A DNA stretch of 34,439 bases from Candidatus Nanopelagicales bacterium. GTDB lineage: Bacteria > Actinomycetota > Actinomycetes > S36-B12 > UBA5976. This document shows, one piece after another, positions 1-8,574 of this stretch. Position 1 is the stretch's first letter, and each line of letters opens with the position of its first letter. The stretch is from positions 1-34,439 of the forward strand of contig JAGYJD010000015.1 of assembly GCA_018402365.1 (NCBI GenBank). The letters are read 5' to 3'. The position numbers and the translations under genes were made by a program. Under the pieces are notes generated by a model, which saw only the letters and a program-made list of their open reading frames with translations, was not told the origin of the DNA and did not search any database.

Positions 1-501
1 CAATTCTTCAGCTGAAGCAAAGGGGCCAGCCTTATATCCCTTTCCGGGAGTGATCGCGTTTCCGATTAAAACTAAAAATCTTACCAACGGCCAAAAGATT
101 TTTCCTAGAACAAGTGTTAAACCAGCACTAAAAATAGCAATACGTTCTGCATGCTGCAGTCCCAAAGTCTCGGGGGCAACGCCTAAAAAGATAAAGCTTA
201 ACAGTGTCACCACAATAATTGAAAAAATTAGGGCAAAGGTTAGGTCCTGAACAACTGATACAAAGTAAACCGCTAATAACACCGCACCGATACTGCTAAG
301 TGCCAGAGCTAGAAATTGTAAGACCGCGATGAATTTAGCTCGATCAATTACCACTTTTTCTAATCGATCGACTGTAGAAGAACTCTCTTTTCTCAATTGT
401 TCAACTTTAACCAAAGAAATACGCCCAATTGCTGTTCTAATTAAAATAAATAGAGCCGCCAATAGCTCTGCAAGAATCGCAAAAAAAAGATATTCGATCA
501 T
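1..501 (-). CDS. CorC/HlyC-type (CNNM/DUF21) membrane protein, 3' end outside the window
   Basis: The frame starts with ATG at 501 and stays open to base 1, giving the first 167 residues; the stop lies outside the window. It overlaps the ybeY stop by four bases (ATGA), so translation is probably coupled. Hydrophobic segments lie near residues 1-22, 55-80 and 83-107. A PETLGLQHAERIA stretch follows, then a further hydrophobic segment and an ending of the form GPFASAEEL. This is the layout of the CNNM/DUF21 membrane domain, which in full-length proteins precedes paired CBS domains and a CorC/HlyC domain. The family is linked to magnesium and cobalt efflux or resistance, but substrates are uncertain. 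In other Actinobacteria the same gene follows ybeY, which supports the call. The CBS part cannot be seen here. Confidence 0.8.
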   Translation of the reverse strand, partial: MIEYLFFAILAELLAALFILIRTAIGRISLVKVEQLRKESSSTVDRLEKVVIDRAKFIAVLQFLALALSSIGAVLLAVYFVSVVQDLTFALIFSIIVVTLLSFIFLGVAPETLGLQHAERIAIFSAGLTLVLGKIFWPLVRFLVLIGNAITPGKGYKAGPFASAEEL

Positions 502-935
502 TTGATAAATTCTCGCTCTACTTCTCTCATTAATTTCTGCTCTTGCTCTTGCATCTTTACTTTATCTACTTTCTTTTGATGATCGAACCCAATTAGATGT
601 AGCATCCCGTGAACCAGCATAAAAGCTAGATGAAGTGCCGGTTGTTTTTTAAGCTTTTTAGCGTCTCGCTCGACAACTTTTGGGCAAATTACTATGTCAC
701 CTAATGAATAATCAAAATCTGAAATTTCAGAAAGTCTGAAACTCATGACATCAGTTGGGCCCGACTCTTGCATCCATTTCTCGTGAAGTTGTGACATTTC
801 TTCTTCATTTAAAAAAGTTACAGCAACTTCTTGATTTTGCTTCAGTCCTAGATTTTTCATTATAAAAAATATAATTCTTTGAACCTTTTTAGTTTCTATC
901 GAATACTTACTTTTATTGGAAATGTCTGCAATCAT
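498..935 (-). CDS. ybeY: Endoribonuclease YbeY (rRNA maturation)
   Basis: This 145-residue protein carries the YbeY zinc signature HGMLHLIGFDH, with metal-binding histidines H109, H113 and H119, and the upstream conserved stretch GPTDVMSF at residues 59-66. YbeY is a single-domain metal-dependent RNase for 16S rRNA 3'-end maturation and 70S ribosome quality control. The residue after the TDVMSF motif is arginine, where many homologues have proline (SFP). The ATG overlaps the phoH stop by four bases, and its own stop overlaps the start of the CorC-like gene, so the three probably form one translationally coupled unit. Length is close to the family norm. Confidence 0.93.
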   Translation of the reverse strand: MIADISNKSKYSIETKKVQRIIFFIMKNLGLKQNQEVAVTFLNEEEMSQLHEKWMQESGPTDVMSFRLSEISDFDYSLGDIVICPKVVERDAKKLKKQPALHLAFMLVHGMLHLIGFDHQKKVDKVKMQEQEQKLMREVEREFIK

Positions 936-1924
936 TTTTGACTGACCTCTTGCTTAGCAGCATCCCATTGGTCGTAAGCTTCCACAATTTTACCCACTAA
1001 TTTATGCCTCACTACATCTTGACTGGTGAGATTAATGAAAGCTAAATCCTCAACAGTTTCAAGCACTTCTCGTACTATCTTTAGTCCAGAGCGGGTGCCA
1101 CTAGGCAAATCAATTTGAGTGATGTCACCGGTCACTACTATTTTTGAACCAAACCCTAATCTTGTTAAAAACATTTTCATTTGCTCGGCTGAAGTATTCT
1201 GCGCTTCATCTAAAATTATGAATGAATCATTCAATGTTCTACCACGCATATAAGCCAAGGGCGCTACTTCAATCGATCCATTAGTCATTAGTTTAGGTAT
1301 TTTTTCAGGCTCAATCATGTCTTGCAAAGCGTCATAAAGTGGTCTCAGATATGGATCAATTTTTTCGCTTAAGGTACCGGGCAAGAAACCTAACTTTTCC
1401 CCTGCCTCTACCGCGGGGCGAGTAAGAATAATTCTGTTAACTTGCTTCTCTTGCAATGCTTGTACCGCTTTTGCTACCGCCAAATAAGTTTTTCCCGATC
1501 CAGCCGGGCCTATTCCAAAAACAATTGTGTGATTATCGATTGCATCAACATATTTTTTTTGATTAAAAGTTTTCGCACGGATTGACTTTCCGCGAGTAGT
1601 CAAGATATTTGTTGTCAACATATCTTTAGCGCTTACTTTTGACTCACTTTTTATTAAAGCAATCACCCGCTCGACCAACTCAGGCTGAACAACTTGCCCA
1701 GTTCTAATTATTGACACTAATTCTGTAAATAGTTGGTTAAGGTAACCAGAATTTATTTGATCTGCAAAAAAACTGATTTCATTGCCACGTAATAAAATTT
1801 TGCACGCTGGAAATAGTTCCTCTATTTTTCTTAAATTTTCATCATGCGTGCCAAAAAGCGCCGTGAGATTAATTGAGCTCGGAATCGTTACTTTCGATTC
1901 ATTTTTTATATCTAAGTTAGACAT
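932..1924 (-). CDS. phoH: PhoH-like ATPase
   Basis: This 330-residue cytoplasmic P-loop ATPase has a Walker A motif GPAGSGKT at residues 139-146 and a Walker B-like FIILDEAQN at 235-243. The TGDITQIDLP motif typical of PhoH follows. The N-terminal 100 residues form the short KH-like or regulatory region seen in the bacterial PhoH/YbeZ family. YbeZ proteins work with YbeY in RNA metabolism, and the four-base overlap with ybeY supports that partnership. The precise reaction is not settled for the family. The ATG at 1924 is chosen because an in-frame TAG lies just upstream. I see no strong Shine-Dalgarno sequence close to it; an AGGAG lies about 18 bases away. Confidence 0.92.
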   Translation of the reverse strand: MSNLDIKNESKVTIPSSINLTALFGTHDENLRKIEELFPACKILLRGNEISFFADQINSGYLNQLFTELVSIIRTGQVVQPELVERVIALIKSESKVSAKDMLTTNILTTRGKSIRAKTFNQKKYVDAIDNHTIVFGIGPAGSGKTYLAVAKAVQALQEKQVNRIILTRPAVEAGEKLGFLPGTLSEKIDPYLRPLYDALQDMIEPEKIPKLMTNGSIEVAPLAYMRGRTLNDSFIILDEAQNTSAEQMKMFLTRLGFGSKIVVTGDITQIDLPSGTRSGLKIVREVLETVEDLAFINLTSQDVVRHKLVGKIVEAYDQWDAAKQEVSQK

Positions 1925-1990
1925 TTTGGGCCTAAGCCCGCATCACTCCTAGCTGGATGTTTGGAACCTTTATTTTAACCGAAAAACTCT

Positions 1991-2332
1991 TTAGCCGGCA
2001 GGCCAGGACATTTGCCGGCCTCCCAATAAGTGTCCATGCACGTGAAAAACCGTTTGTCCGCCAAAAACACCCGTGTTAAAAACTATTCGGTAGCCCTCTG
2101 TAAGGGAAAGCTCATCAGCCAGCTGTACCAAAAATTCACTCATTCTTCCGGCAAGCGCTGAATCTGCTTTGGCTAGCTCAGATAAATTCTCAAAATGCTG
2201 CTTAGGAATAACCAATTTATGAATCGGGGCTTTCGGATCAATATCTGAGAAAGCAATAAATTCTTGATTCTCACTAATTATGTCAACTGGTAATTCACCA
2301 GCCACGATTTTACAAAATAAGCAGTCACTCAT
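1991..2332 (-). CDS. HIT family (histidine triad) nucleotide-binding protein, HINT type
   Basis: This 113-residue HIT-domain protein starts with the typical CLFCKIVAGELP segment and ends with the histidine triad HVHGHLLGGR (H97, H99, H101). HINT-type enzymes are small homodimers that hydrolyse nucleoside phosphoramidates and similar adducts; the in vivo substrate is usually unknown. It sits 10 bases downstream of rsmE, so it is probably co-transcribed with it. The position between rsmE and phoH is the same as in other Actinobacteria. Length and motifs are complete, and nothing suggests decay. Confidence 0.92.
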   Translation of the reverse strand: MSDCLFCKIVAGELPVDIISENQEFIAFSDIDPKAPIHKLVIPKQHFENLSELAKADSALAGRMSEFLVQLADELSLTEGYRIVFNTGVFGGQTVFHVHGHLLGGRQMSWPAG

Positions 2333-2342
2333 GATCCCTCCT

Positions 2343-3050
2343 CTACAAATTTAGGGCGAGTGCCGTCGCGACAGCTCCCGCCGACGACCCTCTCAAAACT
2401 GTATCGCCTATATTAAGCGGTTGTACACCTGCGTCAGTAAAAGTTTTTTTCTCAGCTTCGCTAAAGCCACCCTCTGGCCCCACTAAAAATAACACATCCT
2501 CAGGTAATTGTTGATCTTTTAAATAATTATTAGAATCATAATCTAACAAAAATGAGATTTTATTTTTTTTAATAATATCTAAAATTGATTCGATCTTTGT
2601 CTCATAACTAACTTTTGGTAACCAAGCACGACGAGATTGCTTGCAGGCTGCTTCTGAAATTTGATTCCACCGCTTTAGAGCTTTCTCTTCTTTACCAGAA
2701 ATTTTAGCAATTGACCGATTGGCAGGCCAAAAAATGATTCTATGCACTCCCACTTCTGTCATTAATTCAACTGCAAAATCAGATCTTTCACCTTTTAGGA
2801 GTGATTGAACAACTGTAATTTTAGTGTTATTAACATCAGATTCAAAAATTTCTTTAATTTCTATCTCTAAAGGATTAGCTAATTTAGTCACATAACCTAA
2901 GCCAACCAATCCGCTTCCATTTGTTACGTAGACCTCTTCTGCAAGCGCTAGTCTTCGTACATTGAGGGCATGATGAGATTCTTTTTCATTTAAAGTAACT
3001 ATCTGAGGTTTGTTCTCAAAAAAATCTGCAAAAAAATAGGCGCTTCGCAT
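2343..3050 (-). CDS. rsmE: 16S rRNA (uracil1498-N3)-methyltransferase RsmE
   Basis: This 235-residue SPOUT-class methyltransferase would methylate N3 of U1498 in 16S rRNA using S-adenosylmethionine. The N-terminal PUA-like part includes the HHALNVRRL segment at residues 26-34. The C-terminal knot carries the SAM-binding LVGPEGGFS at 189-197 and the final LR-SSAGAVATAL region near 219-231. The start lies two bases from the dnaJ stop, which makes a tight hrcA-dnaJ-rsmE-HIT unit. The dnaJ-rsmE neighbourhood is common in Actinobacteria and Firmicutes. Confidence 0.93.
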   Translation of the reverse strand: MRSAYFFADFFENKPQIVTLNEKESHHALNVRRLALAEEVYVTNGSGLVGLGYVTKLANPLEIEIKEIFESDVNNTKITVVQSLLKGERSDFAVELMTEVGVHRIIFWPANRSIAKISGKEEKALKRWNQISEAACKQSRRAWLPKVSYETKIESILDIIKKNKISFLLDYDSNNYLKDQQLPEDVLFLVGPEGGFSEAEKKTFTDAGVQPLNIGDTVLRGSSAGAVATALALNL

Positions 3051-3052
3051 AA

Positions 3053-4162
3053 TTATTTACTAAAAGCGTCTTTTAATCTGCCGAACAAAGTTGACTTAGC
3101 AATCTCTTCTGGCTTGAAGTCTAGAGTTGTTTCTTTTCTTAAATTCGCTAATTGTTCAATAAGTTGCTTTTGATTACCATCGAGCGCGGTTGGGGTATCG
3201 ACCACAATCTCTATGAGCAAATCCCCCCGTGTTTCTCTTCTGACTCGTGGCATTCCTTTTCCTCTAAGCGTTAAGACAGTTCCTGATTGGGTGCCGGGTT
3301 TTATGGTTAATTCCTCGGTACCCTCAATAGTTTCTAAAGTAAACGTTGCGCCTAAAGCTGCTGCTGTCATTGGTAAATGGATCACGCACCCTAAATCATC
3401 ACCAACTCGATGAAAGGTTTTATCAATTCTTAAATAAATCTCTAAGTAGAGATCACCAGCTGCTCCGCCACCTGGCCCCACCTCTCCTTGGCCTACTAAT
3501 TGGATTCTGGTCCCGGTATCTACTCCGGCCGGAATTTTTGCAGTTATGGTGTTTCGCGTGCGAACTCTTCCCTCTCCAGCACAATCTGCACACGGTGAAG
3601 TTAGAACTGTGCCAAATCCACCGCACTGTGGGCAAGGACGGTTAGTTACAACTTGACCAAGCAAGGAGCGTTGAACGGTTTGCACATCTCCTCTTCCTTT
3701 ACACATTGAACATGTTGCAAAATCAGTTCCAGGGCTGGTGCAAGCTCCATCGCAATTTGGGCAGACAACAGCCGTTTCAACTGTTATATCTTTAGTAACA
3801 CCCGAAAATGCTTCTACTAAATCCAAGTCAAGTTGAATTAAGGCGTCCTGCCCTCTTCTAGATCGTGAGCGCGGACCCCGTTGAGTAGTTTGTCCAAAAA
3901 ACGCGTCTACAAAATCTCCCAATCCACCAAAACCACCACCACTTGAACCTGATCCAGAAAATCCCAAGTCATACATTCTTCGCTTTTGATCATCACTCAA
4001 AGTTTCATAGGCGGCTGTTACTTCTTTAAATCTTTCAGCTGCTACTGGGTCAGGATTTAAATCGGGATGTAATTCTCGCGCTAATTTTCTGTAAGCTTTT
4101 TTTATTTCTTCACCAGAGGCATCTGAGTCTACGCCTAGAACGTCGTAATAATCGGTTGCCAT
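3053..4162 (-). CDS. dnaJ: Chaperone protein DnaJ
   Basis: This 369-residue type I Hsp40 stimulates the DnaK ATPase. The J domain spans residues 4-67 with HPD at 32-34. A short glycine-rich linker follows (about 69-83). The zinc region has four CxxC pairs at C134/C137, C151/C154, C177/C180 and C191/C194, and then the two beta-sandwich client domains. The first zinc repeat reads CPNCDGAC, with cysteine in place of the last glycine of CxxCxGxG. The gene lies four bases downstream of hrcA and not beside dnaK-grpE, so this is the hrcA-linked copy (often called DnaJ2 in Actinobacteria). It is expected to be under HrcA/CIRCE control through the operator before hrcA. Confidence 0.95.
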   Translation of the reverse strand: MATDYYDVLGVDSDASGEEIKKAYRKLARELHPDLNPDPVAAERFKEVTAAYETLSDDQKRRMYDLGFSGSGSSGGGFGGLGDFVDAFFGQTTQRGPRSRSRRGQDALIQLDLDLVEAFSGVTKDITVETAVVCPNCDGACTSPGTDFATCSMCKGRGDVQTVQRSLLGQVVTNRPCPQCGGFGTVLTSPCADCAGEGRVRTRNTITAKIPAGVDTGTRIQLVGQGEVGPGGGAAGDLYLEIYLRIDKTFHRVGDDLGCVIHLPMTAAALGATFTLETIEGTEELTIKPGTQSGTVLTLRGKGMPRVRRETRGDLLIEIVVDTPTALDGNQKQLIEQLANLRKETTLDFKPEEIAKSTLFGRLKDAFSK

Positions 4163-4166
4163 TTAA

Positions 4167-5186
4167 TTATGATCCATTCGACAAAATTTTACCTAAGTAT
4201 CTTGCAACTGCGCTAACACTGCTAATCGTGTTGGGGTAATCCATTCTGGTTGGCCCTACAATGCCAAGCTGCGAAACAACTTCTTTGCTTACATATCCAG
4301 AGCTAATTACGCTAGCAGTTTTAAAATTTTCTAACATATTTTCGCTGCCAATACTTACTTTTAAGTTTTCTGCACTAGACAACTCACCTAATAATCTCAG
4401 TAGCACTACATTCTCTTCAATTTGATCTAAAACCGGAAGTAACGTTTTGCTAAATTCTGGATCTAACCTCACTAAATTACTTGCCCCCCCGACAGCAATT
4501 CGTCGCTCCTCAGGTTCTATAGCGGTATCTATGACTAAATCCAAAATACTATCAATCAATGGTCTTTTACTTAAATCAAATTCTTGAGACAACTCAACTA
4601 TGAGGCTGCGTATTTCACTAAATTTTTTATCCGAAATTTTGTTCTTTATTTTGTTACGTACTTCATCAATAAGCTCAGAAGAAATTTCGTCTTGAGTTTC
4701 TAGAACAGCTTGCTCAAGTCGTCCAGTATTAGCAACAAGCATGATCATCAGCCGCTTTTCATTCAAAAGCACCAGATCAAAGTGTCTGAGAATTGATTTG
4801 GATAATGAAGGGTATTTAACAAGCGCCACTTGTCCTGTCATTTGCGCTAGCAGTCTCACTGTTCTTTGCATTACATCATCAAGGTCAACCGCCCCAGACA
4901 GAAACTTAGATATCGCTGCTTGTTCCGCCGGCGAGAGTGGTCTGACTTCGTTCAGCCGGTCAACAAAATACCGATAGCCCTGTTCGGTGGGAATTCTTCC
5001 TGCACTGGTGTGGGGTTGAACGATTAAGCCCTCATCTTCAAGGGCAGCCATATCGTTGCGAATAGTGGCAGGTGAAACTTTTAGATTGTGTCGCTCCACC
5101 AAAGCCCTAGAACCAACAGGCTCTTCTGTTGCCACATAATCATTTATTATCGCCTGTAAAACAGCGAATTTTCTTTCATCTGTCAT
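4167..5186 (-). CDS. hrcA: Heat-inducible transcription repressor HrcA
   Basis: This 339-residue protein has an N-terminal winged-helix DNA-binding domain (about residues 1-75). That domain contains RALVERHNLKVSPATIRNDM and the HTSAGRIPTEQGYRYFVD segment, which are diagnostic of HrcA. The C-terminal part is the GAF-like dimerisation domain. HrcA represses heat-shock genes by binding CIRCE, with GroEL modulating its activity. A GGAG Shine-Dalgarno sequence lies eight bases before the ATG, and a CIRCE element lies 20 bases upstream, so the gene is probably self-regulated together with dnaJ and the genes after it. The length is normal. Confidence 0.95.
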   Translation of the reverse strand: MTDERKFAVLQAIINDYVATEEPVGSRALVERHNLKVSPATIRNDMAALEDEGLIVQPHTSAGRIPTEQGYRYFVDRLNEVRPLSPAEQAAISKFLSGAVDLDDVMQRTVRLLAQMTGQVALVKYPSLSKSILRHFDLVLLNEKRLMIMLVANTGRLEQAVLETQDEISSELIDEVRNKIKNKISDKKFSEIRSLIVELSQEFDLSKRPLIDSILDLVIDTAIEPEERRIAVGGASNLVRLDPEFSKTLLPVLDQIEENVVLLRLLGELSSAENLKVSIGSENMLENFKTASVISSGYVSKEVVSQLGIVGPTRMDYPNTISSVSAVARYLGKILSNGS

Positions 5187-5205
5187 ATTTCACTCCGGCT
5201 AAAGA

Positions 5206-5232
5206 TTAGCACTCCCTTCTTTTGAGTGCCAA
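5206..5232. promoter_or_regulatory. CIRCE operator (HrcA-binding inverted repeat)
   Basis: The plus strand reads TTAGCACTC, nine bases, then GAGTGCCAA. The CIRCE consensus is TTAGCACTC-N9-GAGTGCTAA, so 17 of 18 arm bases match; the one change is in the last arm. It lies between the hemW stop (5239) and the hrcA start (5186), the expected place for autoregulation of hrcA-dnaJ. It sits so close to hemW that the core promoter probably overlaps the hemW 3' end. Confidence 0.93.
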
Positions 5233-5238
5233 TTTTTA

Positions 5239-6366
5239 CTAGGTTAGTTGATTTACCAAGGTATCTAACAGTAAACGCCCTTTTGGTGTTAATTCGAAGT
5301 TATTCAAATCCTCTTTTAAATACCCCTCTCGCAGCCAATTAATTAGCGTCGCGTTTGGAACAATCTCTTTTAAATCGCTACTTTTTAATCTCAATGCCAA
5401 CATAACTCTTTCTAAATTTATTTGCGCAGTACTTAATATTTCTTTCTCTTCAATGGCATTTTTTTCTTCAGTTAGTTTTTTTGAGTATGAGAATGGGTGT
5501 TTCACGTTCCACCAGCGAACCCCAGCTATGTGTGAATGGGCACCCGGACCGTAGCCCCACCAATTTTGATTATTCCAATAATTTAAGTTGTGCTGACACT
5601 CGAATCCTGGCTGTGCCCAATTTGATATTTCATACCAAGGGAGGTTATGTTCACTCAATATTTTATCTAGCAGTAGATACTTATCCGCTTGATCATCCGC
5701 ACTCACTGGTGGGATTTGTTGTAATTTTGTTTTTCTGTAAAGCGCAGTACCTGGCTCTATAGTAAGTGCATAAGCAGAAATATGTGGTGGCTCAAGTTCG
5801 ATTGCAGTAGTAACCGTCTGTTCCCAAGAAGTTAAACTTTCACCTGGGGTCCCGTAAATCAAATCTAAACTGAAATTAGATAACCCCGCCGCTTGCAAAA
5901 TATTCACAGCTTTTTTTACATTTTCAGGATTGTGAGTGCGATCTAATGTTTTTAAGACTGCTGAATCTGAACTTTGCATGCCTATTGATATCCGGTTTAT
6001 ACCTAAATCAATCCAAGTCTTGACTATCTCTTTAGTAATTGTGTCTGGATTTGCCTCTAATGTTATTTCGATATCTTTTGCTAAATTAAATTCTAAACTT
6101 ACTTTAGTAAATATTTTTTTTAATATCTCTGGGGAAAGCAGTGATGGGGTTCCCCCACCAAAAAATATTGATTTGAGAATTTGAGGTTTTTCAATTTGCT
6201 CTAAAGAATAAGTAATTTCTTTTACTAGAGATTCTGCCCAAGTTTCTGCCGCATCTGCTCGTTGCAACTCGTCAGGCGTATAGGTATTGAAATCACAATA
6301 ACCGCATCTGACAGTGCAAAATGGAACGTGTACATAAATTCCAAAATTACTTACTGGAAGTGTCAT
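5239..6366 (-). CDS. hemW: HemW-like radical SAM protein (haem chaperone; formerly called oxygen-independent coproporphyrinogen oxidase-like)
   Basis: This 375-residue radical SAM protein has the iron-sulphur motif C17-x3-C21-x2-C24 (in [17 protein letters not shown]) and GGGTPS at residues 70-75. The RISIGMQS and LIYGTPGES segments are typical of the HemN/HemW family. The form CxxxCxxC followed by DF and the length near 375 fit HemW, a haem-binding chaperone, rather than HemN, which has a longer N-terminus and a CxxxCxxCxC motif. The start overlaps the lepA 3' end by 20 bases, and the conserved IYVHVPFC begins ten residues later, so little room is left for another start. The lepA-hemW-hrcA order is a common bacterial arrangement. 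Confidence 0.9.
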   Translation of the reverse strand: MTLPVSNFGIYVHVPFCTVRCGYCDFNTYTPDELQRADAAETWAESLVKEITYSLEQIEKPQILKSIFFGGGTPSLLSPEILKKIFTKVSLEFNLAKDIEITLEANPDTITKEIVKTWIDLGINRISIGMQSSDSAVLKTLDRTHNPENVKKAVNILQAAGLSNFSLDLIYGTPGESLTSWEQTVTTAIELEPPHISAYALTIEPGTALYRKTKLQQIPPVSADDQADKYLLLDKILSEHNLPWYEISNWAQPGFECQHNLNYWNNQNWWGYGPGAHSHIAGVRWWNVKHPFSYSKKLTEEKNAIEEKEILSTAQINLERVMLALRLKSSDLKEIVPNATLINWLREGYLKEDLNNFELTPKGRLLLDTLVNQLT

Positions 6367-8215
6367 TATTAGTCTTCAAGGCTGCTACAAATGCCTCCTG
6401 TGGCACTTCTACTCGGCCAACCATTTTCATTCTTTTTTTACCCTCTTTTTGCTTTTCCAGAAGTTTTCGCTTTCGACTTATATCTCCGCCATAACATTTT
6501 GCCAAAACATCTTTTCGCATGGCTCGAATGCTTTCACGCGCGATAATTCTTGAACCAATTGCAGCTTGAATCGGAACTTCAAACTGTTGCCTTGGAATTA
6601 AATCCTTCAATCTTTTTGTCATTTCCACTCCGTAAGGGTAGGCCTTGTCTTTATGAACAATCGCACTAAAGGCATCCACTGCTTCAGCTTGTAACAAGAT
6701 GTCCACCTTTACTAAATCCGCAGATTGTTCGCCAGCTGGCTCATAATCAAGTGAGGCATAGCCTCGAGAGCGAGATTTGAGTTGATCAAAAAAATCAAAA
6801 ACAATCTCAGCAAGGGGAATTGTGTAGCGAATTTCGACTCGCTCCTCTGAGAGATAATCCATATTGAGCATCTGCCCTCTTCGCTCCTGCGCTAATTCCA
6901 TTACCGACCCTATGTATTCACTTGGCGTAATAATTGTGGCTTTGACTATCGGCTCAAAAATCTCACCAACCTTTCCAGCAGGGAACTCACTTGGGTTTGT
7001 TACCTCGCGCTCGCTTCCGTCTTCCATAATTAATCGGTATTCCACATTCGGAGCTGTTGAAATTAAGGTTAAATTAAATTCTCGCTCCAACCGCTCTCTT
7101 ACTATTTCTAAATGTAAAAGACCTAAAAACCCACATCTAAACCCGAAGCCCAAGGCGGCAGAAGTTTCTGGTTCATAAATCAAGGCTGCGTCATTTAATT
7201 GAAGTTTGTCTAAAGCATCTCGTAAAAGTGGGTATTCACTACCATCTATTGGATACAAACCGGCAAAAACCATTGGCCTAGGGTCGCGAAATCTTGTTAG
7301 CGCCCCACTGGCAGGTTTCAAATAGTCTGTGACGGTGTCGCCCACCCGAGATTGTCTTACATCTTTTACTCCGGTTATTAAGTAACCCACCTCCCCAACC
7401 CCAAGTCCTTTCGTAACTTTGGGCTCCGGAGAGATGACTCCAATTTCAAGAAGCTCATGACTTGCGCCGCTAGACATCATTTTAATTTTTTGCCTTGAGC
7501 TTAATTTTCCATCAAACACTCTTACGTAAGTAACGACCCCTCGATAGGAGTCATAAACTGAATCAAAAATCAAAGCTCTGGCTGGAGCATTAGCATCACC
7601 CGTTGGTGGTGGAACTTCTACCACAATTAAATCAATAAGTTCTTTTACTCCTTCGCCAGTTTTAGCGCTAACTCTTAATACATCATTTGGATCACAGCCA
7701 ACTAATTTTGCTAATTCTTGTGCATACTTTTCGGGCTGCGCTGCTGGTAAATCAATTTTATTCAAGACTGGAATAATTACTAAATTCTTTTCCATTGCAA
7801 GGTATAAATTGGCAAGAGTTTGAGCCTCAATACCTTGGGCTGCATCTACCAACAAAACAGCGCCTTCACATGCTTCTAAAGATCTACTAACTTCATATGT
7901 GAAATCTACGTGGCCAGGGGTATCAATTAAATTAAGAACGTAATCTCGCTCATCAATCCCGCGCCAAGGAAGCCGCACTGCTTGCGACTTGATAGTGATT
8001 CCGCGTTCTCTTTCTATATCCATCCGGTCTAGATATTGCGCCCGCATACTTCTTGCATCCACTACGCCGGTTAATTGCAGCATCCGATCTGCCAGTGTGG
8101 ACTTACCATGGTCAATATGCGCAATAACGCAAAAATTTCTTATCAGCTCGGGGTTGGTACTTCCGGCGGGATTTGGGCTGGTATTCACTGTCTTAATTAT
8201 CCTTCTGGGGCTCAC
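6347..8215 (-). CDS. lepA: Elongation factor 4 (LepA)
   Basis: This 622-residue translational GTPase has G1 AHIDHGKST at residues 32-40, DTPGH at 98-102 and NKID at 152-155. These are followed by EF-G-like domains II, III and V and the LepA-specific C-terminal domain ([20 protein letters not shown] near residue 585). EF4 acts on stalled or misassembled ribosomes. The annotated start is GTG at 8215 with a 30-residue lead before the G domain. A second GTG nine codons later has an AGAAGG upstream, so the true start may be slightly shorter. The gene is divergent from rpsT across 94 bases. Confidence 0.95.
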   Translation of the reverse strand: MSPRRIIKTVNTSPNPAGSTNPELIRNFCVIAHIDHGKSTLADRMLQLTGVVDARSMRAQYLDRMDIERERGITIKSQAVRLPWRGIDERDYVLNLIDTPGHVDFTYEVSRSLEACEGAVLLVDAAQGIEAQTLANLYLAMEKNLVIIPVLNKIDLPAAQPEKYAQELAKLVGCDPNDVLRVSAKTGEGVKELIDLIVVEVPPPTGDANAPARALIFDSVYDSYRGVVTYVRVFDGKLSSRQKIKMMSSGASHELLEIGVISPEPKVTKGLGVGEVGYLITGVKDVRQSRVGDTVTDYLKPASGALTRFRDPRPMVFAGLYPIDGSEYPLLRDALDKLQLNDAALIYEPETSAALGFGFRCGFLGLLHLEIVRERLEREFNLTLISTAPNVEYRLIMEDGSEREVTNPSEFPAGKVGEIFEPIVKATIITPSEYIGSVMELAQERRGQMLNMDYLSEERVEIRYTIPLAEIVFDFFDQLKSRSRGYASLDYEPAGEQSADLVKVDILLQAEAVDAFSAIVHKDKAYPYGVEMTKRLKDLIPRQQFEVPIQAAIGSRIIARESIRAMRKDVLAKCYGGDISRKRKLLEKQKEGKKRMKMVGRVEVPQEAFVAALKTNNDTSSK

Positions 8216-8246
8216 TTGCGCCCAATGGCAGGCTAGGCGCTACCCT

Positions 8247-8275
8247 TAGTATTCGTGTTGTTACCCCGGTAGCAA
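8247..8275 (+). promoter_or_regulatory. Putative rpsT promoter -10 and leader hairpin
   Basis: TAGTAT at 8247-8252 resembles a -10 box (TANNNT); no convincing -35 is visible. Five bases later, TTGTTACC-CC-GGTAGCAA (8258-8275) can form an eight-pair stem, with one G-U pair, at the very start of the expected transcript. The GTG of rpsT follows 34 bases after the hairpin, preceded by AAAGAG. A role in bS20 autoregulation or mRNA stability is only inference. Confidence 0.35.
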
Positions 8276-8309
8276 TAAGACCCCAAGACTAAAGAAAGAG
8301 ACACCAAAC

Positions 8310-8573
8310 GTGGCGAATATCAAGTCGCAAATTAAGCGCAACCGCCAAAATGAAAAGGCCCACCAACGCAATAAGTCTGCAGAATCCGCTCTCAAAACTT
8401 CGATCAGAAAATTCAACGAAGCTGTCACTAAAGGTGAAGAAAACCTTCAAACCATGGCTCAAGAGGTAGGTCGCCAATTAGATAAGGCTGCCGCCAAAGG
8501 TGTTCTTCACAAAAATCAAGCAGCAAATCGCAAGTCAGCTTTAGCTAAAAAAGCTGCAGCAAGCAAAAAGTAA
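8310..8573 (+). CDS. rpsT: 30S ribosomal protein bS20
   Basis: This 87-residue basic protein has the typical bS20 start [20 protein letters not shown] and a lysine/alanine-rich helical C-terminus ([13 protein letters not shown]). bS20 binds 16S rRNA early in 30S assembly. The start is GTG at 8310, with AAAGAG nine bases upstream. It is one of only two plus-strand genes here. It is divergent from lepA, and its stop faces the holA stop with one base between, so no stand-alone terminator can fit between the two. The lepA/rpsT/holA arrangement is the usual actinobacterial one. Confidence 0.96.
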   Translation: MANIKSQIKRNRQNEKAHQRNKSAESALKTSIRKFNEAVTKGEENLQTMAQEVGRQLDKAAAKGVLHKNQAANRKSALAKKAAASKK

Positions 8574-8574
8574 T

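Noticed and set aside
1927-1938. GGGCCTAAGCCC before phoH as a regulatory hairpin.
   Set aside because: The stem is only four pairs and there is no T run or conserved motif, so chance is a sufficient explanation.
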